Shown: positions 28,627-37,751 of the stretch, piece by piece
Position numbering within the stretch: position 1 is the first letter of the stretch
How the letters are laid out: each line of letters starts with the position of its first letter
Origin: Ohtaekwangia koreensis
Lineage (GTDB): Bacteria; Bacteroidota; Bacteroidia; Cytophagales; Cyclobacteriaceae
Reading direction: 5' to 3'
Length of the DNA: 64,000 nt
NCBI RefSeq assembly: GCF_900167975.1
Contig: NZ_FUZU01000005.1
Span: forward strand, 457,436 to 521,435
The notes under the pieces: model-generated
The model's database searches: none
Told to the model about the DNA's origin: nothing
What the model saw: only the letters and a program-made list of their open reading frames with translations
Made by a program: the position numbers and the translations under genes

Positions 28627-30918
28627 ATGCTGCGCAAGCTCTATTTACTGGGACCGAAGTTCATTTACTCTTTTCCAGTTCAATTATTGTTCAATAACAT
28701 AAAGCGTAACCAGGTGTTAATGCTTTGCTGGATCATTCTTTTCGCAATGATCACCGGCAGCTTTGGTAAGTACCTCGGAATCCCCTATCTCTTCCTCGAT
28801 CCCGAATATTTGAATCATGTAAATTTCCGAAGCTTTTTTATACTCGGACTGGTAACGGCTGGGTTTACAACGGCTTTCCACATCACGTGCTATATCACGG
28901 ATGGTCACCGCTTCTCATTTGTCGGGACGTTGTCAAAACCATTTTCAAAATTTGCAATTAACAACAGTGTAATACCAGCTATTTTTCTCATCACCTATAT
29001 CTACGAGATCATTGAGTTTCAAACACACAATGAATATAGCACACCCGCCGGTCTGGCGTGGAACCTGGGAGGTTTGCTAACCGGATATACGGTGATGACG
29101 CTCATCTTCTTCGGATACTTCTGGCTTACCAATAAAGATATCTTCAAATATGTGGTGTGTCGTATCGATGAGAAGATCAAGCAGAATGTACAGGTTACAC
29201 GCGCGAGTGCCATGAAGAAACTTGATATCGCCCGCAAGAAACAAGTACGGGTTGATAATTACATAGATTACGATCTTAAAGTAAAGGAAGTAGAGTATAA
29301 TACATTTTACGATAAAGCAACGGTACTCCAGGTGTTCGATCAGAATCATTTTAATCTGGTGGTTATCGAGCTGATGATCTTCATTATCATTATCGTACTC
29401 GGCATCTTTAAAGATTACCCGATGTTTCAGTTACCGGCTGCATCCAGCTTTATTATATTCCTTACGGTTTTCGTGATGATGTCGGGAGCATTTTCGTATT
29501 GGTTTGGAGGATGGTCTGCCACGGTAGCCCTACTGGCTTTTTTAACACTCAACTATCTGGTGGGAGAGGAGTTTTTTACCAAGAAGTACGAAGCGTTTGG
29601 ATTGGATTATCAGCGTATGCCTGCGGAGTATACCATTCAGGCGTTGCAGCAACTCAACGATAGCGCACACATTCAGCGCGACAAGCAAGCCACTATGGTG
29701 ATGCTTGAAAACTGGCGGAAGAAATTTCCTGCGGATCAAAAACCGAAGATGGTTTTTCTCTGCACGAGTGGAGGTGGAAAACGTGCGGCACTGTGGACGC
29801 TCACAGCCCTGCAAGCATCGGATAGTCTCACGAAAGGGAAGCTGATGGAAAACACAATCCTTATTACCGGTGCTTCCGGTGGATTGATTGGTGCCAGTTA
29901 TTATCGCGAGTTAAAGTTACAGGCGAAGAAGGGAAAGAACATTCACCCCAACGCCATGATCCACCGCCAAAAAATTGCAACGGATAATTTGAATCCACTC
30001 ATTTTTAGTTTGATGGCGAACGACCTCTTTGTTGGCTTCACAAAATTTGAATACGGTGGAAATTTATATTACCGCGATCGTGGCTATACATTTGAAGAAC
30101 AGCTGAACCAGATCACAGAGAATCTTCTTAACAAGCCGATCGAAGCATATGATATAGAGGAGAAAAACGCAGTGATTCCCATGATGATCCTGACGCCTAC
30201 GGTAGTAAATGACGGGCGTAAACTATATATCGCTGCGAGTCCGGTTTCGTTTATGAATTACGACATCACTGATTTTCCGCGGCAGGCGTTTCCCAAAATC
30301 AGCGGTGTTGACTTCCAGACTTTATTTAAAGATCACAACGGTGCAAACCTGCGCTTTCTTTCGGCACTCCGCATGAGCGCAACGTTTCCCTATATTACAC
30401 CCAACACTACGTTGCCTACTGAGCCAGGAATTAAAATAATGGATGCCGGTATATCTGATAACTTCGGAGTGTCGGATGCTGTGCGCTTCCTCTTTGCGTT
30501 TAAAGAGTGGATTGGAGAGAATACATCCGGGATTGTTTTTGTATCGATCCGCGATTCTCCAAAGCTTGACCCGATCAAACAAAAAACAGGGCAAACTATC
30601 ATTGATGATTTTACACAACCCATCAGCAGTGTATATAACAACTTCGAAAACTTTCAGGATATAAACAGTGATATGCTGATCGGACATGCCAAGTCGTGGT
30701 TCAAGGGAGATATAGATCGTATAGATCTTCAATATCAAACGGAGAACTATGTTCCTATTCTTCAGAAGATGGATAGCATCCGCCAGAATAACTCACGTGC
30801 TTCCCTCAGCTGGCGGCTCACCACCCGCGAGAAATATAGCATTGAGTATACGATCAACTCTGCTGAAAATCAGCGGCAACTGCAGAGATTGGTAAAACTT
30901 CTGGAGAATCAGAATTGA
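28627..30918 (+). CDS. multi-pass membrane protein with C-terminal patatin-like phospholipase domain
   Basis: The 763-residue protein has an N-terminal membrane part with about seven hydrophobic helices (around residues 30-48, 70-90, 114-130, 148-166, 243-262, 270-288 and 297-312), interrupted by a charged cytoplasmic-type segment at ~170-235. The patatin domain starts near residue 375: oxyanion loop SGGGKR (381-386), nucleophile Ser417 in GASGG, and the dyad Asp606 in DAGISDNFG. It should cleave acyl chains from phospholipids at the inner membrane. A Crp/Fnr regulator gene follows after 36 nt on the same strand, so co-transcription is possible. Confidence 0.85.
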   Translation: MLRKLYLLGPKFIYSFPVQLLFNNIKRNQVLMLCWIILFAMITGSFGKYLGIPYLFLDPEYLNHVNFRSFFILGLVTAGFTTAFHITCYITDGHRFSFVGTLSKPFSKFAINNSVIPAIFLITYIYEIIEFQTHNEYSTPAGLAWNLGGLLTGYTVMTLIFFGYFWLTNKDIFKYVVCRIDEKIKQNVQVTRASAMKKLDIARKKQVRVDNYIDYDLKVKEVEYNTFYDKATVLQVFDQNHFNLVVIELMIFIIIIVLGIFKDYPMFQLPAASSFIIFLTVFVMMSGAFSYWFGGWSATVALLAFLTLNYLVGEEFFTKKYEAFGLDYQRMPAEYTIQALQQLNDSAHIQRDKQATMVMLENWRKKFPADQKPKMVFLCTSGGGKRAALWTLTALQASDSLTKGKLMENTILITGASGGLIGASYYRELKLQAKKGKNIHPNAMIHRQKIATDNLNPLIFSLMANDLFVGFTKFEYGGNLYYRDRGYTFEEQLNQITENLLNKPIEAYDIEEKNAVIPMMILTPTVVNDGRKLYIAASPVSFMNYDITDFPRQAFPKISGVDFQTLFKDHNGANLRFLSALRMSATFPYITPNTTLPTEPGIKIMDAGISDNFGVSDAVRFLFAFKEWIGENTSGIVFVSIRDSPKLDPIKQKTGQTIIDDFTQPISSVYNNFENFQDINSDMLIGHAKSWFKGDIDRIDLQYQTENYVPILQKMDSIRQNNSRASLSWRLTTREKYSIEYTINSAENQRQLQRLVKLLENQN

Positions 30919-30954
30919 GAGTGATGTTCGAATTATTTATATAGTACATCTGCC

Positions 30955-31578
30955 ATGGAACTTCAAGCTTTATTTCCTCAGTTCGATCCGGAGCTTATCG
31001 CTCTGCTTGAAAAGGTTGGACAGGTCGTTGATTTCGAAGAAGGATCTATGCTGATGCGTTCAGGACAATACTTCAAAAACTCAATGCTCATTCTTGACGG
31101 ACGCGTGAAGCTTTATCGGGAAGGCAATGATGGCGAAGAGTTTTTTCTATATCACCTGGAAAAAGGACAAGCCTGTGCGCTGTCGATGATCTGCGCTACC
31201 AAAAATGAATCCAGTGCCCTGAAGGCAAAAGCTATAACGCATGTAAAAGCGCTGGCTGTACCGATCCAGCATATGGATGAACTGATGCAGCATCATCGTC
31301 AGTGGTATTACTTTGTGTTGGAAACCTATCGCTCACGCTTTGAGGAATTACTCGAAGTGCTCGACCAGGTAGCGTTCCATTCTATGGATCAGAAACTGGA
31401 ATTCTATCTGAAGCGCCAGTTTGATTCTGTACAGGGAGATAAAATTACTGTGACACACCAGGAGATTGCAGATGACCTTAATTCTTCCAGGGAAGTGATC
31501 AGCAGACTGCTGAAGAAACTGGAGTCTTCCAAAAAGATTGCGATATCGCGTAATGAGCTCACACGATTGAGTCTGTGA
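30955..31578 (+). CDS. Crp/Fnr family transcription regulator
   Basis: The 207-residue protein has an N-terminal cyclic-nucleotide-binding-type barrel (ILDGRVKLYREGND, EKGQACALSMICATKN) and a C-terminal winged helix (VTHQEIADDLNSSREVISRLLKKLESS) with the recognition helix SSREVISRLLKK. It lacks an N-terminal cysteine cluster, so it is not a classical oxygen-sensing Fnr. The Arg and Glu of a recognition helix that reads TGTGA half-sites are present in SREVISR. A TGTGA-N6-TCACA palindrome lies downstream, in front of the efflux operon, its probable target. Confidence 0.9.
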   Translation: MELQALFPQFDPELIALLEKVGQVVDFEEGSMLMRSGQYFKNSMLILDGRVKLYREGNDGEEFFLYHLEKGQACALSMICATKNESSALKAKAITHVKALAVPIQHMDELMQHHRQWYYFVLETYRSRFEELLEVLDQVAFHSMDQKLEFYLKRQFDSVQGDKITVTHQEIADDLNSSREVISRLLKKLESSKKIAISRNELTRLSL

Positions 31579-31613
31579 GGAGATAATTGAAAAGCAACAA
31601 ACCGTGCTATAAC

Positions 31614-31638
31614 AGGTGATGGCTCAGTGTCATCACCT
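31614..31638 (+). terminator. rho-independent terminator after the Crp/Fnr gene
   Basis: AGGTGATG / CATCACCT form an 8-bp stem with a 9-nt loop, directly followed by TTTTTATTT. It separates the regulator transcript from the efflux operon. Confidence 0.85.
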
Positions 31639-31673
31639 TTTTTATTTGCCTTTTTTAAAAGTAAATATACCCG

Positions 31674-31689
31674 TGTGACTCTAGTCACA
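31674..31689. promoter_or_regulatory. CRP-consensus palindrome TGTGA-N6-TCACA
   Basis: TGTGACTCTAGTCACA is a perfect palindrome with 7-bp arms and exactly the E. coli CRP consensus spacing. Its centre lies about 29 nt before the start of the -7 box, hence ~41 nt upstream of the expected transcription start, the class II activator position. Confidence 0.65.
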
Positions 31690-31710
31690 GTATACAGCTT
31701 AGCGCCAAAA

Positions 31711-31718
31711 TACCTTTG
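31711..31718 (+). promoter_or_regulatory. -7 box of the RND efflux operon
   Basis: TACCTTTG matches TAnnTTTG exactly and lies 17 nt before the TolC-family start codon. No TTTG -33 box is found at the right distance; the CRP-like palindrome takes that place, which suggests activator-dependent transcription. Confidence 0.65.
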
Positions 31719-31735
31719 TATAAAAATAAAGGTAC

Positions 31736-33049
31736 ATGAACAAAGTACGTTGGGCACTGTTCGGGGCTGTTATACTGGTTTCGGCATCCATAAAGGCACA
31801 GGAGGTTCCGCTTACACTGCAGGAAGCGTTGGATGCTTCATTCCGGAATAATAAAGAAATTATACTATCGGGTATAGATGAAGAAATTGCCCGTGCAAAA
31901 TACCGGCAGACCGATGCTGTTTTTCTGCCTCAGGTACGATTAAGTTATACGGGTGTAAGCACCAATAATCCATTGAATGCTTTCGGATTCAAACTACAAC
32001 AGCAGTCGATCACATCCAATGATTTCAATCCGGAAGTATTGAATTACCCCTCGTCAAAGCAAAATTTCATGACGAAAGCAGAGTGGCAGCAGCCGCTCAT
32101 CAATGCCGACCAGGTATATGCGCGACAAGCCGCACAGAAACAAGTGGAGGTATATGGATTCAAAACAAAGCGTGCAAAAGAATACCTGACGTTAGAGATT
32201 ACAAACACGTATGCACAACTATATCTGGCCTGGCAGGCGATGCACGTGTGGGAAGAAGCAACGCATGCAGCAGCCACTATATATACTGACACGAACAATC
32301 GGTTTGAGAAAGGATATCTGCAAAAACCGGATGTACTGCAGGTGCAGGTAGAGCAGGCCATGGTTGCTACAAAACTGGCGGAAGCACGCAGTACGATTCG
32401 CAATATATCCGATCAGTTAAGTTTGCTGATGGGCGCACCCGGAAGTGCTATATATAAAGCTGACGCTTTAATACAGGTACATACAGTATTTGATTCTACC
32501 CTGCTTATTCCGGAGAATCGTTCAGACTTTCAGGCGATGCGGGCAGCGATAGCCGCGCACGAAAAAATGATCCGCTCCGGAAAGACCAGTTATATACCTC
32601 GGTTGAATGCCTTTGGTGAATACCTCATCAACGACCGGCAGCCGTTTGGCTTTGGCTCTGATTCGTACCTGGTGGGAGCGCAACTGTCGTGGACGCTCTT
32701 CAACGGTATGTCTACACGGTATAAGATTGCGGAACAACACGCCGAGCGTAACAAAGCAACCGAGCAACTTTCTTATCAGCAGGAGCAGGCACAACTCGCG
32801 CTGCGTAAAGCACTACGCCAACTCGATGATACACGGTATACCTTACAGCAACAGGAAACGGCTGTGCAGCAAACCGCGGAATCACTCCGCATTTTGCAGA
32901 ACCGCTATCAGCAAGGACTGGTCACCACAGGCGAACTACTGCAGGCACTAACACTCTTGTCGCAGCAAAAGCTTAATCAGGTGCTGGCTGTGTTTCAGTA
33001 TAACACCACGGTGGCCTACCTGCAATTTCTAACATCTTCTGAAAAGTAA
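31736..33049 (+). CDS. TolC-family outer-membrane efflux protein
   Basis: The 437-residue protein has a signal peptide (MNKVRWALFGAVILVSASIKAQ) and two repeats of the outer-membrane efflux protein domain, starting LTLQEALDASFRNNKEI and, in the second half, a long coiled-coil helix (QQEQAQLALRKALRQLDDTRYTLQQQE, given by its ends) followed by NRYQQGLVTTGELLQA. It forms the trimeric exit channel for the adaptor and pump encoded immediately downstream (12 nt and 24 nt gaps). First gene of the operon, behind a -7 box and a CRP-like site. Confidence 0.9.
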   Translation: MNKVRWALFGAVILVSASIKAQEVPLTLQEALDASFRNNKEIILSGIDEEIARAKYRQTDAVFLPQVRLSYTGVSTNNPLNAFGFKLQQQSITSNDFNPEVLNYPSSKQNFMTKAEWQQPLINADQVYARQAAQKQVEVYGFKTKRAKEYLTLEITNTYAQLYLAWQAMHVWEEATHAAATIYTDTNNRFEKGYLQKPDVLQVQVEQAMVATKLAEARSTIRNISDQLSLLMGAPGSAIYKADALIQVHTVFDSTLLIPENRSDFQAMRAAIAAHEKMIRSGKTSYIPRLNAFGEYLINDRQPFGFGSDSYLVGAQLSWTLFNGMSTRYKIAEQHAERNKATEQLSYQQEQAQLALRKALRQLDDTRYTLQQQETAVQQTAESLRILQNRYQQGLVTTGELLQALTLLSQQKLNQVLAVFQYNTTVAYLQFLTSSEK

Positions 33050-33061
33050 AAAAGCATTTCT

Positions 33062-34153
33062 ATGAAAATATATTCGTATAGCGCAGCAGCGCTGTTTCTT
33101 CCGGTTAGCATTTTTTTTGTTGCTTGTTCGGGAGATGCTACACAACACGCTATATCTCCGGACGCAGCGGTAAAAGTAACGGTGGCTATAGCTGGTAAAA
33201 AATCAGATGACGTTATTCGCAGTAGCGGGCAGATTGAAGCAGCAGAAACTGCCGTGATCAGCACCCGTGTCATGGGATTCATCACGCATATATATGTTAA
33301 GGCTGGCGATAATGTTAGGCAAGGTCAGCTACTGGTAGCAATTCACAATGCCGATATACAGGCGAAACGTGCGCAGGCACAGGCTATGGTTGAGGAAGCA
33401 GGTGCAGCGTTGAAAGACGCACAGAAGGATTATGATCGCTATACCGAGCTCTACAAACAACAAAGTGCATCTGAGAAAGAACTCGAAAATATAGCACTGC
33501 ATTATCAGTCGGCAAAAGCTAAAGCAGAAACGGCACTGCAGATGCAGCGCGAAGCGGAAGCAACGCTAGCCTACACGCAGATTGTTGCCCCGTTTACCGG
33601 GGTGATCGTGCAACGGAACCAGGATGTCGGAAGTATGGCTAGTCCCGGAGCAGCTATACTGGTACTCGAGCAGGATGGAAAATATCAAATCAGTACATCT
33701 GTTGCAGAAGAAGATATAGATCACGTTCGCCTGGGTGTTCCTGCAACCATAGAAATAAAATCTTCCGGAAGAAATATTGAAGGGAAAGTAACTGAGGTAA
33801 GTCCGTCATCGCAGATGAATGGTGGCCGCTACCTGGTAAAGATTGGCATTCCTGAAAATGCAAAGCAGGGATTATATGTAGGCATGTATGCGCAGGTGTC
33901 CATTACGGCCTCCGATAAAACAGAAAGTATAGATAGTACTATACTTATTCCGGCCACGGCTTTGGTATATGAGGATCAGCTTACGGGTTTGTATACGATC
34001 AGTGAAAACGCTACTGCATTACTTCGGTGGGTGCGACCAGGTCGTGCATACGGTGAGCAGGTAGAGATACTTTCAGGGCTGCGCGCAAATGAGCCATATA
34101 TATTGGCTGCCGAAGGGAGACTATACAACGGAGTTCCGGTTTCGGTTAAATAA
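33062..34153 (+). CDS. RND efflux periplasmic adaptor (HlyD/MFP family) lipoprotein
   Basis: The 363-residue protein carries a lipoprotein signal with Cys22 (FFVAC), then the biotinyl-lipoyl half-domain (RVMGFITHIYVKAGDNVRQGQLL), an alpha-helical hairpin (AKRAQAQAMVEEAGAALKDAQKDYDRY region), the second lipoyl half (TQIVAPFTGVIVQRNQDVG) and the beta-barrel and membrane-proximal domains to the end. It joins the inner-membrane pump to the TolC-type channel. It lies 12 nt after the TolC-family gene and 24 nt before the pump gene. Confidence 0.92.
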   Translation: MKIYSYSAAALFLPVSIFFVACSGDATQHAISPDAAVKVTVAIAGKKSDDVIRSSGQIEAAETAVISTRVMGFITHIYVKAGDNVRQGQLLVAIHNADIQAKRAQAQAMVEEAGAALKDAQKDYDRYTELYKQQSASEKELENIALHYQSAKAKAETALQMQREAEATLAYTQIVAPFTGVIVQRNQDVGSMASPGAAILVLEQDGKYQISTSVAEEDIDHVRLGVPATIEIKSSGRNIEGKVTEVSPSSQMNGGRYLVKIGIPENAKQGLYVGMYAQVSITASDKTESIDSTILIPATALVYEDQLTGLYTISENATALLRWVRPGRAYGEQVEILSGLRANEPYILAAEGRLYNGVPVSVK

Positions 34154-34177
34154 TATTTCCAGTTCTGAATATATAGT

Positions 34178-37100
34178 ATGAATACACTACATCCCATGAA
34201 AGAAGGATTATCCGGAAATATAGCAAAGGCGTTTATTCAGTCGAAGTTGACGATCCTGTTGATGATCGGGTTTCTTCTGGTAGGCGGCTATAGCACATTG
34301 CTCATTCCGCGTGAAGAAGAACCACAGATTGCTATACCGATGGCTGATATTTTTCTTCGCTATCCGGGAGCATCGCCTGAGGAAGTAGAAGCCAGAGTAT
34401 CGCGACCATTGGAGAAAATAATATCCGGTGTGAAAGGGGTGGAATATGTATACTCCACTTCCATGAAAGGTCAGGCAATGCTCATCGTACAATTCTATGT
34501 AGGTGAAGATATAGAGCGCTCGCTGGTAAAGCTATACAACGAACTGATGAAGAATATGGACAAAATGCCTCCGGGTGTTGCCATACCCTTGGTAAAAACG
34601 CGGGCTATCGATGACGTACCGGTAGTAGGCCTTACGCTGTGGAGTGAAAAATATAGCGACTATGAATTGAGGCAGCTTGGTGAGGCCCTTACGAATGAAC
34701 TTCAGAAAATCCCGGATGTAGCCACTATCAATATACTTGGGGGGCGAAGCCGCCAGATAAATGTGATGCTTGATAAAGATAAGATGGCCGGGAGCCATGT
34801 TGATCTGTTGTCGATCGGCAATCAGTTGCGTGCAAATAATGCGCAGGCTTCGGACGGAACTATACTCCGGCAGGACACTACATTTGCTGTAGAGACCGGT
34901 AGTTTTTTACATTCAGCGGATGAGGTGGCGAATCTCATTGTAGGATCCAACCAAGGCAAGCCGGTATACCTGAAGCAAGTAGCTTCTATAGAAGATGGCG
35001 CAGCGCGTCCGACAAATTATGTAGTATATGGTTACGGACAACATGACGCAGCACTTGCTGCGCGCTATAGATCTGATTACCCGGCTGTAACATTAGCCAT
35101 TGCTAAAAAGAAAGGTGCTGACGCGATGAACCTCGCAGAGAGAATTACATCACGTGTAGAGCATTTGAAAAAGGAATTGATTCCTCAAGATGTCCATATA
35201 ACTGAAACGCGTAACTATGGCGAAACTGCTTCTGAAAAAGTTTCAGAATTGTTACTCCATTTGTTTGTAGCCATTGTAGCGGTTACGGTGTTTGTTATGC
35301 TTGCCATGGGATGGCGCGGTGGCCTGGTAGTATTCCTGTCGGTGCCGGTAACTTTTGCGCTTACGTTGTTCAGCTATTACTTTCTGGACTATACATTGAA
35401 TCGCATTACGCTGTTCGCACTGGTATTTATTACCGGTATAGTAGTGGATGATTCCATTATCATTGCCGAGAACATGCACCGCCATTTTAAAATGAAGCGA
35501 TTGCCATTCTTGCAGGCTGCGATCTTTGCAATCAACGAAGTTGGTAATCCTACTATACTGGCTACGTTCACGGTAATTGCTGCAGTATTGCCGATGGCTT
35601 TCGTCTCCGGTATGATGGGGCCCTATATGAGCCCGATGCCAATCGGTGCCTCTATTGCCATGTTGTTATCGCTGGTAGTAGCACTAACGCTCACACCTTA
35701 TCTCGGCTATCTTTTTTTGCGTGGTAAAGATGATCATGAAGAAAAGATTCCGGCTATGGAGGAATCGAAGATATACCGGCTTTACAAAGCTTTTATCAAC
35801 CCGATGCTTGAAACACGGTGGAAGCGTTGGACTTTTATGATGGGAACAATAATTGTATTGCTCGCATCCGTATCCTTTTTCTATACCCGGTGGGTGGCAG
35901 TAAAGATGCTGCCCTTCGATAACAAGAATGAATTTCAGGTGGTGATCGATATGCCCGAGGGTACAACGCTTGAACGTACAGCAGCGGTAGCCCGTGATAT
36001 AGCGAACTATATATCGCAACAACCATTCGTGAAAAATTACCAGGCGTATATAGGTACTGCGGGGCCAATCAGCTTTAACGGACTTGTGCGTCACTACGAT
36101 CTGCGTGCCGGAAATTCTGTAGCAGATATACAGGTAAACCTGATTGATAAAAGAGACCGAAGTATACAGAGTCATGCTATCGTAAAACAAATGCGGCCTG
36201 CTATTCAAAAGATAGCTGCACGGTATAGCGCCAATGTAAAATTGGTGGAAGTGCCACCAGGTCCTCCTGTACTTTCAACGATCGTAGCGGAAATTTATGG
36301 GCCGGATTACGATCAGCAGATTCATATAGCGGAGCAAGTAAAAGAGCTTATCTCGAAAACAAATGGTGTAGTTGATGTCGACTGGATGACGGAAGCCGAT
36401 CAACCGGAATACAGTGTGGAGGTTGATAAGGAAAAAGCGATGCTCCGTGGCGTTTCTCCAGCGCAGGTGGTGGCAACTGTTAATGCTGCCTTATCGGATA
36501 TGCCGGCAGGCATGGTACATGATCCTGTATCGTTCAATCCGGTGAATATTGTATTGCAATTTAATGATCGCGATAAATCCAGCGTTCAGGATGTTAAGAA
36601 TCTGAGAATAACGAATGGACAAGGAGAGTCTGTTGCTATAGGTGATTTGGTAAAGATCAGCAAGGCCACACGCGCGAAAAGCATATATCGTAAAAATCAG
36701 AGACGTGTAGTATATGTGCAGGCCGACCTGGCAGGTGAGTTGGAAAGTCCGTTCTATGCGATGATGGAAATATCAGACAAGCTTCATACGGTTACATTAC
36801 CCACAGGCTATACGTTGCAAGAATCATACAATCAGCAACCGGAGTCAGAAGATAATTTTATGTTGAAGTGGGATGGCGAATGGCAGATTACCTACGAAGT
36901 TTTCCGCGACCTCGGTATAGCCTTCGCAGTAGTTATCATTATGATCTACATGCTTATTGTAGGTTGGTTTCAGGATTTTAAAGTACCGTTGGTGATGTTG
37001 GCTGCTATACCATTATCGCTTATTGGTATTGTGATCGGTCACTGGTTGCTGCATGCATATTTCACAGCAACTTCTATGATCGGATTTATAGCATTGGCGG

Positions 37101-37399
37101 GTGTCATGGTGCGTAACTCGGTATTGCTAATTGATTTTATCAACATACGATTGGAAGAAGGTATACCTCTTAAACAAGCTATTATAGAAGCTGGTGCTGT
37201 ACGCACAACACCTATTTTACTCACCGCTGGTGCTGTTGTGCTGGGAGCTGTTATTATACTGTTCGATCCTATTTTTCAAGGACTCGCTATTTCGCTGATG
37301 GGTGGAACGATCACATCAACCTTTTTAACATTGCTGGTGGTTCCCCTTCTATATTATAGAATGATGCGCAATAACTCCGGTAAAAATGAAGCGCAATAA
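34178..37399 (+). CDS. RND efflux pump, inner-membrane transporter (AcrB-like)
   Basis: The 1073-residue protein is full-length for the RND family, with TM1 at LTILLMIGFLLVGGYSTLLIPREE, two large periplasmic domains and the repeated 12-TM plan. The proton-relay pair Asp424-Asp425 in TM4 (GIVVDDSIIIAEN) is of the hydrophobe/amphiphile type rather than the metal-pump type, so organic toxicants or lipids are more likely substrates than metal ions. The C-terminal half has GFIALAGVMVRNSVLLIDFIN. Third gene in the efflux operon. Confidence 0.93.
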   Translation: MNTLHPMKEGLSGNIAKAFIQSKLTILLMIGFLLVGGYSTLLIPREEEPQIAIPMADIFLRYPGASPEEVEARVSRPLEKIISGVKGVEYVYSTSMKGQAMLIVQFYVGEDIERSLVKLYNELMKNMDKMPPGVAIPLVKTRAIDDVPVVGLTLWSEKYSDYELRQLGEALTNELQKIPDVATINILGGRSRQINVMLDKDKMAGSHVDLLSIGNQLRANNAQASDGTILRQDTTFAVETGSFLHSADEVANLIVGSNQGKPVYLKQVASIEDGAARPTNYVVYGYGQHDAALAARYRSDYPAVTLAIAKKKGADAMNLAERITSRVEHLKKELIPQDVHITETRNYGETASEKVSELLLHLFVAIVAVTVFVMLAMGWRGGLVVFLSVPVTFALTLFSYYFLDYTLNRITLFALVFITGIVVDDSIIIAENMHRHFKMKRLPFLQAAIFAINEVGNPTILATFTVIAAVLPMAFVSGMMGPYMSPMPIGASIAMLLSLVVALTLTPYLGYLFLRGKDDHEEKIPAMEESKIYRLYKAFINPMLETRWKRWTFMMGTIIVLLASVSFFYTRWVAVKMLPFDNKNEFQVVIDMPEGTTLERTAAVARDIANYISQQPFVKNYQAYIGTAGPISFNGLVRHYDLRAGNSVADIQVNLIDKRDRSIQSHAIVKQMRPAIQKIAARYSANVKLVEVPPGPPVLSTIVAEIYGPDYDQQIHIAEQVKELISKTNGVVDVDWMTEADQPEYSVEVDKEKAMLRGVSPAQVVATVNAALSDMPAGMVHDPVSFNPVNIVLQFNDRDKSSVQDVKNLRITNGQGESVAIGDLVKISKATRAKSIYRKNQRRVVYVQADLAGELESPFYAMMEISDKLHTVTLPTGYTLQESYNQQPESEDNFMLKWDGEWQITYEVFRDLGIAFAVVIIMIYMLIVGWFQDFKVPLVMLAAIPLSLIGIVIGHWLLHAYFTATSMIGFIALAGVMVRNSVLLIDFINIRLEEGIPLKQAIIEAGAVRTTPILLTAGAVVLGAVIILFDPIFQGLAISLMGGTITSTFLTLLVVPLLYYRMMRNNSGKNEAQ

Positions 37400-37451
37400 A
37401 TATAGATAGGAGCATCATTACTAAAAAAAATAGACACTGAAATCCAAATAT

Positions 37452-37649
37452 ATGAAAGAAAGAATTGTAAGAGCTGTTGCCGGCACACTGGTGTTGGTAA
37501 GTATTACGCTGGCCTATTTTGTAAATAATTACTGGCTGGCACTCGCAGTATTTGTCGGGTTGAACCTGCTGCAATCATCCGTTACTAAATTTTGTCCACT
37601 GGAAATAATATTGGAGAAAGCCGGAGTAGGAAAGAAAAAAGTCTTGTAG
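37452..37649 (+). CDS. DUF2892 small inner-membrane protein
   Basis: The 65-residue protein matches DUF2892: MKERIVRAVAGTLVLVSITLAYF, a second hydrophobic helix (WLALAVFVGLNLLQSSVT) and the conserved FCPLEIILEKAG motif. Two TM helices are expected. It closes the efflux operon 52 nt after the pump; such proteins often accompany redox or efflux functions but have no proven activity of their own. Confidence 0.88.
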   Translation: MKERIVRAVAGTLVLVSITLAYFVNNYWLALAVFVGLNLLQSSVTKFCPLEIILEKAGVGKKKVL

Positions 37650-37751
37650 ACAGATGTTTGTAATTACATCGAAGTATATCCTGACTTTTTCTATGTCCTG
37701 ATTTTGTCTTGCCTGATCAGCAATCCCTATTGTTGTTATATTGCGTCTTCA

